Positions 26,043 to 35,026 are shown, numbered from the stretch's first letter. The stretch: 64,000 nucleotides of DNA from Levilactobacillus zymae (GCF_032190635.1 NZ_JAVLAS010000001.1:620001-684000), one strand, 5' to 3'. Notes: a model not told the origin generated them from the sequence alone. Made by a program: numbers and translations.

Positions 26043-26927
26043 AATGGCATCGTTTATTTGACGATGCCTAATGTATTTAAGATCAGATAAATGTTTAAGA
26101 TGATGAGCACCACGGTGACGAACCAGGAGAGGTACTTGACCCAACTGCGGTTCGCAAATTCCCCCATCAGCTTACGGTTACTGGTGAACAGCACCAGTGG
26201 AATCATGGCAAACGGTAACGCGATACTCAAGAAGACCTGAGAAAGCGTCAGCAGATTTTCAATTTTGGCTTCGTTACCGTGGTAATACAGCGCGAAGGCG
26301 ACCACGGGCGTCACGGAAATCAACCGTGTCAGCAACCGTTGAGCCCATAATGGCATCTTCAGGTTGATGAAGCCTTCCATGATGATCTGGCCAGCTAAGG
26401 TCCCGGTAATCGTGGAACTTTGCCCGGACGCTAATAGGGCTAGGGCGAACAGCATACTCAGAATCGGACTGGCGATGGCCCCCATGATTTGGTTGTTGCT
26501 CAACGCGTTGTACAGGTCCACGAAACGACCCAGGTCACTGTTCGTACCGTAGAAGAGGGCCGCCCCTAAGATCAACAGTAAACTGTTGACCACGAAGGCC
26601 AGCGTTAATTGAATGTTGGAATCAATCGTGGTGAACCGGATGGCTTGCGCCACACTCTTGCGGTCCTTGCGGTCGAAGTTCCGGGTTTGCGAGATCGATG
26701 ACCCCAGGTAAAGGTCATGGGGCATCACCGTCGCCCCAACAATCCCTAAGGAGAGGTAGAGCATCCCGTTATTCGTCACCACGTCGGTGGAAGGGAGGTA
26801 GCCCTTTAAGACCTGTCCCATATGGGGTTGTGAGAGAATCACTTCATATAGGAAGACGAAGAGAATCACGGCAACTAGCGTGGCCACGATGGCTTCGATC
26901 TTCCGGAAGCCCAGTTTCATTAAGACT

Positions 26928-27891
26928 ACCCGTTGTGCTAGTTAATTAGCTGCCAGGTATCTACGAATAAAAGTTGTTCTAATCGACTTTTGAAACCACG
27001 CAGACATCGGGCCCGATTATGTTCAACCTGAAATAAAACCTGCCATTTAGAGAATAGAGTTTCGATCATGCGCCTTTGGCGCTTCAATAAGGTGCTATTC
27101 AGTCGTGATTGGGGCATGTTACGGCGTTTGGGTGTCCAGAAATCAATGTGTCGTTGCTTTAATTGATCTTTTAGTGGTTGACTAAGGTAGCCAACATCGG
27201 CCAAAACATGTGAGCAAGCGTATTGGTCAATCAATTCTGGCACTAAACGAATATCATGAATTGAAGCAGCTGAAATTGAATAGGCCACTACAATGCCTTG
27301 ATTGGTGACCTGAAAATGTCCCTTTAAACCATAGAACCATTGTTTCTTGGTGGCATTATAGCCAATGTCAGCAAGTGAGCGTAAAACTTTGGCTCGATGA
27401 TTACGAATTGATTGGCATAATGGGATTGGAAAACTATCTATGATGGTGTAAGTCACTGATGGTAAACAGTGTTTAACTAAACCAACCCGCAGGGTTTGGA
27501 GCAGACAGCCCATAGCTGTGCACCGTCGATTAAAACGAGATCGTTCTGGCAAACCAGTCAGCCCTAACCCAACTAACAGACGATAAAAAGCACATTGATT
27601 AGTGATACCAAGTGATACCTGCCAACACATCAAAGCCATGATAGTTACATCTGATATTTTGGCATGATTAGCATTCTTTCTTTGCCGAATTTTGCAGGAA
27701 ACATAACGTTGATATAGTGGCGTTACAACCGCAACCCAGGGTTGCCAAGGTGCTTGCACGATAGTTGTAGGTTGAGTAAGATAATATTGGCTTGACATCG
27801 TTCACACTTCTTTGTTTAGGATACTTAAAAGTGTAAGCCTGCCAGGCTTTTTATGTACTTTAATTGTCCCATTTCAACTAGCACAACGGGT
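26928..27891 (-). mobile_element. IS982-family insertion sequence in mntH
   Basis: 964 bp with perfect 16-bp terminal inverted repeats (ACCCGTTGTGCTAGTT at 26928-26943, complement at 27876-27891). Exact 9-bp target duplication ATTAAGACT at 26919-26927 and 27892-27900. The transposase stop codon lies inside the left inverted repeat. Length, repeats and duplication fit IS982. Confidence 0.95.
26938..27798 (-). CDS. IS982-family transposase
   Basis: 286 residues, full length. It has the family pattern of an N-terminal helical domain, a first catalytic Asp in [11 protein letters not shown], then [20 protein letters not shown], a second Asp in [16 protein letters not shown] and a C-terminal Glu in [11 protein letters not shown], i.e. 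DDE chemistry. No frameshift or stop. The ribosome binding site is weak (AGAAGTG), as is common for transposases. Confidence 0.93.
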   Translation of the reverse strand: MSSQYYLTQPTTIVQAPWQPWVAVVTPLYQRYVSCKIRQRKNANHAKISDVTIMALMCWQVSLGITNQCAFYRLLVGLGLTGLPERSRFNRRCTAMGCLLQTLRVGLVKHCLPSVTYTIIDSFPIPLCQSIRNHRAKVLRSLADIGYNATKKQWFYGLKGHFQVTNQGIVVAYSISAASIHDIRLVPELIDQYACSHVLADVGYLSQPLKDQLKQRHIDFWTPKRRNMPQSRLNSTLLKRQRRMIETLFSKWQVLFQVEHNRARCLRGFKSRLEQLLFVDTWQLIN

Positions 27892-28556
27892 ATTAAGACT
27901 AATAAGAGCAAAACATCGGCGGCGGTAATCAGAATCCCGACAATCAGGGGGAAGCCGAAGAGTAACTCTAAGGCAATCCCGGACCCGATAATTTCGGCAA
28001 TATCCGTGGCCACGATGGCGGCTTCAGTAATAATCCATAAGATGATGCCGGTAAATTTTCCCGTATGTTCACGGGTCAGTTGCGCCAAATCTTTCCCCGT
28101 TACAATCCCGAGTCTAGCCGACATGGCTTGAAGAAGCATGGCAATCAGACTCGACATCAGAACGACGGTCAGCAGGGTGTACTTGTAGTTGGCCCCACCA
28201 CCGATTGACGTAATCCAGTTCCCTGGGTCCATATACCCGACGGCAATCAGGGCGCCCGGACCAGTGTAGGCAATTAAGGTTCGCCAGAAGCCGGCGTTTT
28301 GCGGCACATCCACACTTCCGTTAACTTCGTCGAGACTCTTTTGGCCGGACCCCGTTGACTCGAGCATGTGATGCTTGGTTTTCGCATCGGTTTCGCGATT
28401 TTTCATTGAAAAACCCCTCTTTTCTATTCAGTTTTAGAAATTCAGGTAGTCCGTAGACTGCTGCTTTTCTACGTGGCAACGGGACTAATTAATGAGTGGT
28501 GTTCCGACGGATCATCGACTAAACTCATGATCAATCCCGCTATCAATTCAACCGTA

Positions 28557-28616
28557 AGTATAAGCTAATTGGGCGGGATGTCAACTGTCACTGTTGTTGA
28601 TTTAGGACTACCTAAA
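28557..28616 (-). promoter_or_regulatory. mntH promoter and DtxR/MntR-type box
   Basis: On the minus strand TTGACA (28584-28579) and TATACT (28562-28557) are spaced 16 bp, about 150 bp before the mntH start. A perfect dyad TTTAGG-ACTA-CCTAAA (28601-28616) lies just upstream and resembles DtxR/MntR-family metal-repressor boxes. A second TATAAT-like -10 (28642-28637) upstream would place the box near +15 of its transcript. Manganese-dependent repression is inferred. The intervening leader contains no riboswitch I recognise. Confidence 0.6.
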
Positions 28617-28793
28617 AAGATTTTTACCGTAAAAATATTATAAGTTGTCGAGATGGTAACGGTTCCGTGTGGCCCACAACTTTTTTTCAAAAAAATATGG
28701 GCCCCCTAAATCGCCCTAAAGTAGAACAAAAAACTTGGGGGACCTCATTGTTTAGACGATAATTAGAAGACGTCGTTTATAAAGCAAAATAAG

Positions 28794-28826
28794 CTAGTTC
28801 CAAAAACTAGATGAATGCGTTATAAT
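28794..28826 (+). promoter_or_regulatory. degV promoter with inverted repeat
   Basis: TTCCAA (28798-28803), 17 bp, TATAAT (28821-28826). The inverted repeat CTAGTT/AACTAG (28794-28810) covers the -35 and may be an operator. Confidence 0.5.
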
Positions 28827-28893
28827 CGTTTTAATTAAGCGGGCGGGTGACGCGTCCGCTAACTGACTGAAAACTAAGAAATGAGGCATCATT

Positions 28894-29748
28894 ATGGCAG
28901 CAGAGAAAATTGCAATATTAGTTGATTCATGTTCCGACGTCCCCAGTGACGTCCTCCACGCCGCCGATATGGCATTGGCCCCGATGAACGTGATTTTTCG
29001 TGATCGGGTCTATGAGGACCGGGTCACCATTACGCCCGCCGAATTTTACCGGCGGCAAGCGCTCGAACCGGCGAGCACGGCCAGCCCCACGGGAAAACGC
29101 ATCATCGAGGCGCTGGATCAGATCCAAGCGTCAGGGTACACCCACGTAATCGCCGTTAGCATCTCAGCCAAGCTGTCCGGAACCTATCAGGAGATGCAGC
29201 TGCTAGCGGAGGATTCACCGCTGACGGTCCACGTGATCAATACCCGCAGTGTGGGGATCGGCAGTGGGTTTGCGGCCATTTACGCCGCTCAGCTGCGCGA
29301 CCAGGGGCTGACCTTTGACCAGATTGTGGCCGAGGTCGAACGAGTGACGGCCCAGACCAAGGTCTTCTTCTACGTGCCCAGCTTAAAGTACCTGCAGGCC
29401 GGGGGCCGCATTGGCCGAGTTGCCGGGATGGCGGGGACCTTACTCAATGTTAAGCCCATCATCTCTTGCGATGATCAGGGGGTCTACTATCCCATTGCCA
29501 AGGTTCGTGGGGAGAAAAAGACGCTGAAAAAGTTAATGGATTTGGTTGCTCAGGCCATCGGCACGGCCACGAAGGTCAACATCGCCGTGGTCGACGGGGT
29601 CAATCCCACCTTACGTGAGGAAATGCTCCAACGACTAAAGGCCGCTTACCCGCAGGTCTTGCAGTGGTATGCTGGCGACGTGTCTCCTGCCCTAGGTGTG
29701 CATACCGGGCCGGGGTTGATCGGCATCGGGGTGCAAGTCCTCGATTAG
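28894..29748 (+). CDS. DegV-family fatty-acid-binding protein (FakB-like)
   Basis: 284-residue DegV protein. Members bind a fatty acid and present it to the kinase FakA for phosphorylation and entry into phospholipid synthesis. Visible family marks are IAILVDSCSDVP (residues 5-16), STASPTGKRI (~54-63), VISAKLSGTYQ-like VSISAKLSGTYQ (~91-102), and YLQAGGRIGR (~166-175). Length is normal for the family. It is monocistronic. A hairpin (CCACGATGGC / GCTATCGTGG, 29821-29847) follows but lacks a T run. No fakA gene in the window, which is usual because lactobacilli carry several scattered degV genes. Confidence 0.9.
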   Translation: MAAEKIAILVDSCSDVPSDVLHAADMALAPMNVIFRDRVYEDRVTITPAEFYRRQALEPASTASPTGKRIIEALDQIQASGYTHVIAVSISAKLSGTYQEMQLLAEDSPLTVHVINTRSVGIGSGFAAIYAAQLRDQGLTFDQIVAEVERVTAQTKVFFYVPSLKYLQAGGRIGRVAGMAGTLLNVKPIISCDDQGVYYPIAKVRGEKKTLKKLMDLVAQAIGTATKVNIAVVDGVNPTLREEMLQRLKAAYPQVLQWYAGDVSPALGVHTGPGLIGIGVQVLD

Positions 29749-30301
29749 ATCGAGCCTGAATTCGAAACCGCTCGTTACTGATTAGGGGGGATTGGCAAGC
29801 TTGATTTGCCCAAAAGAAAACCACGATGGCGGATGCGCTATCGTGGCTTGAGGGGGGTACGAGCAGAGTTTAAGACTTTGGGGGAGTGCTAAGTTCCGCT
29901 CGTTAGAATAATAAGAATTTGGTGCAACTTCAGTTAACAGCGTCACAGCTATTAACTTGACTGTAGTGTAACCCTTACCGATGTTTGGGCGCAATTGATT
30001 GGTTCGATAAATATCTTAATAATAAGGTGAACGTTACTTGTGCCCCAAACAAGTTGAACCACTAAACGAAATGTGCTAAATTGTTAAGCTGCTTTGAGAC
30101 GAAACGTCCTAATGATTCCTTTCCTAAGCGTTGCTGACTTCACTAGCCTGGCGAAAAAAGACCTGACAAACCATCATTTGGCCGTATAATAGAGCTATGA
30201 GATTAATCTAGTAGGGGACTTATCACGAGTTCCTGTCAAGTAAGCGAGTAATCATAGCCGCGATTAACGGACTTAGATTGCTTCAGGAGGATAATGAGTT
30301 A
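29749..30301. other. Long intergenic region upstream of DUF915 gene
   Basis: 553 bp without a credible gene. It contains the hairpin 29821-29847, a small inverted repeat ACTTGT/ACAAGT (30036-30054), and a good rightward promoter CTGACA (30163-30168) - 16 bp - TATAAT (30185-30190), about 110 bp before the DUF915 pseudogene start. Nothing else was identified. Confidence 0.5.
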
Positions 30302-31204
30302 ATGGATTTGAGTTTAGTCGAGTTAGCAGTCATATCGGGTGCGACTAGTGCCATTGGCCGGTTGCGGACCCACCGCAAGTTGGCCCGTTGGCAGCGGCAG
30401 CGGCCGACGATCACGCCACAAGTGCCCACGATTTTCGTGCACGGGCTGCGGGGCAGTTCGAAGACCATGAAGGAAATGCTGACGGCCGCCGTGAAGTTCG
30501 GGTACCATCAACCGTTAACCATTCATATTACGCACGCTGGTAAACTCAAGGTCAGTGGCCGCTGGGACGACTCGGTTGCCCATCCGTTGATTCAGGTCAC
30601 GTTTGGCAACAACCAGGCGCGACTATCCTTTCAGGTTCGGTGGCTTCATGAAGTCATGATTTATCTGCGGGGGCAACACGGGGTGCAAGCGTATAACGCT
30701 GTGGGACATTCTGCCGGGAGCGTCGCCTTAGTGGCCTATGCCGAGGCTTACGGACAAGATTCCTGGCTACCGCAGCTCCAAAAGCTGGTGACAATCGCCG
30801 GACCGTTTAACGGGGTGATTGGCATGAACGAAAGTCACAACACCAATTCGTTGGCGGCGAGCGGTCGCCCTAAGATCGTCTACCCCAAGAATTTTTGATT
30901 CCCCAGTTACGCGGACCTTTACCGGGACCGCCAGCACTTCCCAGCCGCCGCGGATGTGTTGAACATCTACGGGGATATCAATGACGGAACGCATTCAGAC
31001 CGTTACATTTCCACGGCATCGGCGCGGTCGTTGCGGTACCTATTGGGTTCGATCCCAGCGAGTTTTCGAGAAGTAGGCTTTCGCGGCGCCACGGCGGAAC
31101 ACAGCCGGTTGCATGACAACCCCCACGTGCAGGAACTGGTCTTTGACTTCCTGTTTCGCGCAACCCAATCCCAGCAACTGGTGCCATCCAAATTCATTCA
31201 TTAA
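30302..31204 (+). pseudogene. DUF915 alpha/beta hydrolase with in-frame TGA at codon 199
   Basis: Encodes a 300-residue DUF915-type cell-surface hydrolase except that codon 199 is TGA (30896-30898). The frame is open on both sides of this stop: upstream carries the oxyanion region PTIFVHGLRGSS and the nucleophile elbow GHSAGS; downstream continues FPSYADLYRDRQHF...NIYGDINDGTHSDRYIS with the acidic residue and ends with the catalytic His region. No indel is present, so one substitution (for example CGA or TGG to TGA) explains it. ATG 30302 has CAGGAGG upstream at 11 nt. A truncated product would lack the late catalytic residues. Followed by a strong terminator. Confidence 0.85.
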
Positions 31205-31210
31205 GACAAC

Positions 31211-31249
31211 AAAAAACCTCGAACAACATGCGGATTGTTCGGGGTTTTT
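31211..31249 (+). terminator. Terminator after DUF915 pseudogene
   Basis: AAAAACCTCGAACAA / TTGTTCGGGGTTTTT, 15-bp stem with one wobble. The next ~500 bp to the NADH oxidase gene hold only a perfect inverted repeat TTAAATCAG/CTGATTTAA (31560-31586), possibly an operator, and no gene. Confidence 0.92.
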
Positions 31250-31559
31250 AATTAGGAATCTGCTCGTATAAATCACTTGTTTTGGGGGGAGTGCATCTAT
31301 AGACAGTGATTCCCGTGTCTATCACAGTGCTTAAGGTCAGAACGTATCACGAACTAACTATGGGTATCATAGTCAGATTAACGGTGGTTTGCAAGCGAAT
31401 TGTAACGGCTATCACAAAATGGTTAGACCGTTTGTCCGCAAAGCTGTTATGCTGAAAGATAATGGGACTATTTAATCGCTGGTAGGTTAAAACAGGTTGG
31501 GTAGGCAAAAATTATGGTATTGACCACCTGAAAAGGATGAAGAGTGCCGCCTAAGCCAC

Positions 31560-31586
31560 TTAAATCAGGTTTTAACGCTGATTTAA
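31560..31586. promoter_or_regulatory. Inverted repeat upstream of the nox-like gene
   Basis: Perfect 9-bp arms TTAAATCAG and CTGATTTAA around a 9-nt centre, about 160 bp before the ATG at 31748. Operator or weak hairpin; factor unknown. Confidence 0.35.
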
Positions 31587-31747
31587 TTAACTATTTTAGG
31601 TGCATTTTGCACATATACCCGTCACTTTTGATAATGTGTGAGGCTTTGGGGGTAAAATACCGGGTTTTGCGAGCCAAGTCGTTTATCTTTTGCTAACTTT
31701 CTAGTAGACTGCTGGTAGAATCGTTTTTTTCATGTAGGAGGGTAAAC

Positions 31748-33154
31748 ATGAAAGTCATCATTGTGGGTAGTACACACGCCGGAACGAATGCGGCGCTATA
31801 AATTTTACGGGATCATCCCGAAACTGATGTGACCATTTATGAACGGCACACCAACGTTTCGTTCTTATCCTGTGGGATTTCATTATATTTAGACGGCCAA
31901 GTTAAGCATTTGGAAGACATGTTCTATTCTTCGCCGGAGCAATTAACGTCGCTGGGGGCAACCATCAAGACGCGGTTTAACGTTTTGAAGATTGATGCGA
32001 CAGCGAAGACGTTAGAGGCGGTTAACATGGACACGGGGGACATGGTTAATGATACCTATGATAAGTTAATCATGGCCACGGGTTCCACGGTGACGGTCCC
32101 ACCAATCTTTGGGATCGATGAAGATAAGGTCCTACTCTGCAAGAACTACGATCAGGCCAAGGCGATTTACGAAACGGCTAAGGACAATAAGCGCATTGCC
32201 GTTATTGGGGCTGGGTATATTGGGACCGAATTGGCCGAAAGTTATGCACGAACCGACCATGAGGTTTTGTTGCTGCAATCACGAGACATTGTTTTGAACC
32301 ACTATGTGGACAAGAACTTCTCTGATAAAGTGATTAATTTACTAGAGGACAAGGGTGTCGAAGTCCACTTGGATTCCCGGGTAACGTCCTTCACCAGTGA
32401 TGATAAGGGTGAACTGGTCATCGAAAGTACACAGGGCGACTACACAGCCGACCTGGCCATCGTCTGCACGGGCTTTGTGCCCAACACCGAACTCTTACGG
32501 GGTCAGGTGGACATGGATCGTCACGGGGCCATCATCATTAACGACTACGTGCAAACGTCAAATCCCGACATCTTCGCCTGTGGGGACGCTAGTGTGGTAA
32601 ACTTCAACCCAACGGGCAAACCAGCCTACACGCCGTTAGCCACGAACGCGGTACGGCAGGGGATGTTGGCCGGAATCAACGTCTTTGGGAACATCCAACA
32701 ATACATGGGGACCCAAGCAACGTCAGCCATGAACCTCTTCGGGTACACGCTAGCCTCGACTGGGTTAACCTTGGACCACGCTAAGCGCAACGATTTCAAC
32801 GCGGACATGGTGACCTTCGAGGGAACTTGGCGGCCAGAATACATGCCATCGACGGATAAGTTGACCATCAATCTGGTTTACGACCGGGATAGTCGGCGAA
32901 TCCTGGGGGCCCAGCTGTTTAGTAAGCATGAAGTGGCCCAATCGGCGAACGCCATCTCGATTGCCATCCAAAACCGTAACACGATCGACGACCTGTCCTT
33001 CGTGGATATGCTGTTCCAGCCAAACTTTGACGATCCGTTCAACTACCTGAACTTGGTCGCCCAGATGGCCGTGGAAAAAGAAACGCAACGGGGGAACAAT
33101 CACCCACGTTTAACGGCGGCAGCGCACCACGTTCAAGCAGCCGATCAACAATAA
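31748..33154 (+). pseudogene. NADH oxidase / CoA-disulfide reductase-like flavoprotein with TAA at codon 18
   Basis: TAGGAGGG precedes ATG 31748; translation gives MKVIIVGSTHAGTNAAL and then TAA (31799-31801), after which the same frame runs intact to 33154 (468 codons). Homologues have Gln at this place (KQIL...HP), so CAA to TAA is the likely change. The rest has the redox-active Cys in VSFLSCGISLYL, the NADH motif VIGAGYIGTELAESY, the FAD motif IFACGDASVV and the C-terminal dimerisation domain. Restart downstream would remove the N-terminal FAD-binding glycine motif. The family includes water-forming NADH oxidases and CoA-disulfide/persulfide reductases. Its neighbour is the thioredoxin/CstR operon. 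Confidence 0.9.
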
Positions 33155-33217
33155 TTAAAGTCTAACCACGTAGCGTGATGATTAAGTCACACTATTTTTG
33201 TGCCCAAAACTAAAAGC

Positions 33218-33246
33218 TGGTCAAACGATACCCCCTGGGGTATAAT
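33218..33246 (+). promoter_or_regulatory. trxA-csoR promoter with CsoR/CstR operator
   Basis: ATACCCC-CT-GGGGTAT (33228-33243) is a perfect dyad with the form of CsoR/CstR operators. It fills the spacer between TGGTCA (33218-33223) and TATAAT (33241-33246, 17-bp spacing) and overlaps the -10, so occupancy would block transcription. Control by the CsoR-family protein encoded two genes down is a strong inference. Confidence 0.85.
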
Positions 33247-33277
33247 GTACTTATTAGTTAAACAGGAGGACCAGACA

Positions 33278-33604
33278 ATGCAAGCAATTACGAGTAAAGA
33301 TTTTGAACATGTGGGTGACGGTACGGCCGTGACCGTGGTGGACTTTTGGGCGTCGTGGTGCGGGCCGTGTAAGATGCAGACTCCCGTCCTAGAGGATTTG
33401 GATCAAGAATATGGCGACCAGGTGAAGTTTGCGTCGCTTGACGTGGACCAGAACCAGGACTTAGCGCAACAACTTGGTATCATGAGTATTCCGTCACTAG
33501 TAATCTTTAAGAACGGTGCTCCGGTGGAAAAAGTCGTGGGGTACCATCCTAAAGCGGCGCTGAAAAAGTATTTGGATGAAAAGCTAGATGAGGTGCAGGC
33601 CTAA
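33278..33604 (+). CDS. trxA: Thioredoxin
   Basis: 108-residue thioredoxin with the canonical active site WCGPC at residues 27-31, the cis-Pro in SIPSLVIF (~75) and the usual fold length. It reduces protein disulfides and, in some bacteria, persulfides, in the cytoplasm, using thioredoxin reductase (not in this window). ATG 33278 is supported by AGGAGG; the frame is open upstream across the operator but without a ribosome binding site. It overlaps the next gene by one base (TAATG) and shares the CsoR/CstR-type promoter, so this thioredoxin is probably a dedicated sulfur- or metal-stress copy, not the housekeeping one. Confidence 0.93.
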   Translation: MQAITSKDFEHVGDGTAVTVVDFWASWCGPCKMQTPVLEDLDQEYGDQVKFASLDVDQNQDLAQQLGIMSIPSLVIFKNGAPVEKVVGYHPKAALKKYLDEKLDEVQA

Positions 33605-33867
33605 TGGGACAACCAACAGCCACCCGGTTGAAGAACCGGTTGCGACGAACCGATGGCCAACTTCAGGGCATCTTGAAGATGGTCGATGAAGGGCGCGATT
33701 GTCAGGATATTCTGACCCAGTTGGCAGCAGTACGGTCGAGCGTTGAACGGATTATGGGGGTCGTGGTGGCGGAAAACGTCAAGCAGTGTATCACGGCGGA
33801 CCAACTTGACACCGACCAACAAGCGCAATTAGAAGCGGCTTTAGAATTAGTCGTTAAGAATCACTAG
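33604..33867 (+). CDS. CsoR-family repressor, CstR-like (metal-ligand His replaced)
   Basis: 87-residue all-alpha CsoR/RcnR-family (DUF156) repressor: RLKRT.GQ-like RLRRTDGQLQGI at 12-23 and QLAAVRSSVERI at 39-50. The copper-type C-H-C set is C33, N58 and C62: the His that would complete Cu(I) binding (four residues before C62) is Asn. Two Cys without the His is the pattern of CstR, which senses persulfides through inter-subunit di/trisulfide bonds. Translationally coupled to trxA. The upstream ATACCCC/GGGGTAT dyad is its probable operator, giving autoregulation. A non-copper metal sensor remains possible. Confidence 0.85.
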   Translation: MGQPTATRLKNRLRRTDGQLQGILKMVDEGRDCQDILTQLAAVRSSVERIMGVVVAENVKQCITADQLDTDQQAQLEAALELVVKNH

Positions 33868-33899
33868 GTTAAAAATATCTGCTTTGCCAATCAGTAGTG

Positions 33900-33932
33900 A
33901 GAGTCTGGGACAAAAGTCGCAGACTCTTTATC
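33900..33932 (+). terminator. Terminator of trxA-cstR operon
   Basis: GAGTCTG / CAGACTC stem around GGACAAAAGTCG, followed by TTTAT. The same GGGACAAAAGTC core is used at 42938-42966; both sit at the head of a dispersed repeat. Confidence 0.75.
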
Positions 33933-34070
33933 GTCTCCGAACGTCTGGTGCCGAAACGTGTGCCAAAAGGCGCTGGTTCCGCTTAACCCCGTAAAGTCGC
34001 CAGCCAAGCCAAGTCCAGGATTGTCCGTCTTACGAACCGTCGTTCATGCTTACCAGCTAATCGCCTTTTG
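33933..34070. repeat. Dispersed intergenic repeat, copy 1
   Basis: Segment 33933-33994 (from GTCTCCGAACGTC to CCGTAA) aligns with 43736-43798 at roughly four of five positions, sharing CGAAACGTG, GCCAAAAGGC and TTAACCCCGTAA. A second shared block, CCAGCTAA.CGCCTTT (34053-34069), is adjacent in copy 2 but ~60 bp away here. Non-coding. Both copies follow a GGGACAAAAGTC terminator hairpin. Confidence 0.65.
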
Positions 34071-34153
34071 TTCCGTTCTCATAACTTAGTGGCAATTTAC
34101 GTGAATTTTCCCTATCATGGAACTAGTAGTAATTTCAGAAGGGAGTGGCACAC

Positions 34154-34987
34154 GTGGCAAATCGCCCAGCCATGACAGCACAAAACGCGGCGTTGCGGGA
34201 ACAATTGACCCCGACGAATCGCGAGTATTGGGACCAACTCGCTGGCCTGCTTGCCCAGCAACCGAAACCTACTAGTGACGCCCAAATTCACGACCTCTTA
34301 ACGGGGTTACTGGTCGCGCAGAATCGCCAAGAAGACGCCAGTCAATTTTTCGGCGGAACACCAGAAGAGGCGGTTCGTACCCTGACGGCCACGTTATGGC
34401 CGCGACCGTGGTGGTTAACTAGTGATCTTTGGTTCCCGTTTATCTTGTTCACCGTAGGCATTATTTTACCCACGGTCGTCTTACCGGCGGTTCCGTTACA
34501 ACTATCGCTCGTAGCCGTTCAATACGGCCTGTTGGTGATCGCGTTAGGCTTGGGGATTTGGTTAGCGCCCAAGTTCAGCCCGCGGGGACGCCTAGTAAGC
34601 TGGGGGATTATCGTAGTCGCTTTGCTGGCGGCGCTAAGCGTTGCGGCACGGTGGGTTCCGGCGGCGGGGTTGGTGTATCTAACCCGTAAAGGGGGCAGCG
34701 TCTTTCTGCTTGCCTTTGCCGTGGTCGTTACGGGATTAATCGTGGGGGTGCAACGCCGCCAGACGGCATCGTGGTTGCCGGCACTGACCGCCGACGTGTG
34801 GATTACGACCTTATTGGCCCTGATGGCCCGGATTGCCCCCACGTCGAGTCTGATGGTGACCGCGACGGGAAATCTGGTGATTGCTTTGGGGACCATTCTG
34901 GGGGACCTGAGCATTCTAATTATCGGTTGGCACATCTGGCAAACGCGGCAGTCGGCTAACGATGAAGACAACTCTAACGTTAAATAA
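34154..34987 (+). CDS. DUF1129-family membrane protein
   Basis: About 277 residues. The soluble N-terminal part (~1-95) has the DUF1129 pattern NAALREQLTPTNREYWDQL; six hydrophobic segments follow from ~residue 95 (FPFILFTVGIILPTVVL onward) and a short acidic tail. Function of the family is unknown; it is common in lactobacilli. GTG 34154 was chosen over GTG 34145 because AGAAGGGAG then lies 8 nt upstream. Monocistronic with a strong terminator. Confidence 0.8.
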   Translation: MANRPAMTAQNAALREQLTPTNREYWDQLAGLLAQQPKPTSDAQIHDLLTGLLVAQNRQEDASQFFGGTPEEAVRTLTATLWPRPWWLTSDLWFPFILFTVGIILPTVVLPAVPLQLSLVAVQYGLLVIALGLGIWLAPKFSPRGRLVSWGIIVVALLAALSVAARWVPAAGLVYLTRKGGSVFLLAFAVVVTGLIVGVQRRQTASWLPALTADVWITTLLALMARIAPTSSLMVTATGNLVIALGTILGDLSILIIGWHIWQTRQSANDEDNSNVK

Positions 34988-34990
34988 CGA

Positions 34991-35026
34991 AAACGACTCC
35001 CTGACATCTGCCGGGGAGTCGTTTTG
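34991..35026. terminator. Terminator after DUF1129 gene
   Basis: AAAACGACTCCC / GGGGAGTCGTTTT stem with an 11-nt loop; works from either side. Confidence 0.9.

Larger units (their letters stand above)
26054..28406 (-). pseudogene. mntH: Nramp-type Mn2+/H+ symporter MntH, split by an IS982 element
   Basis: The N-terminal part (28406-27892) encodes residues 1 to ~172, including DPGNW in TM1 and the metal-site start; the C-terminal part (26918-26054) encodes the remainder, including PHDLYLGSS in TM6. Removing the 964-bp element and one copy of the 9-bp duplication rejoins them in frame as ...[17 protein letters not shown]..., giving an uninterrupted 459-residue protein of normal length. No other lesion is visible in either half, so the insertion looks recent and potentially reversible. 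As it stands a full transporter cannot be made; the C-terminal fragment could start at an ATG spanning the junction but lacks TM1-5. Confidence 0.93.

Noticed and set aside
30896..33154. Selenocysteine or other programmed readthrough at the internal stops
   Set aside because: The stops are TGA, TAA and TAG in unrelated genes, no SECIS-like hairpin follows, and homologues have ordinary residues there; plain nonsense mutations explain them.
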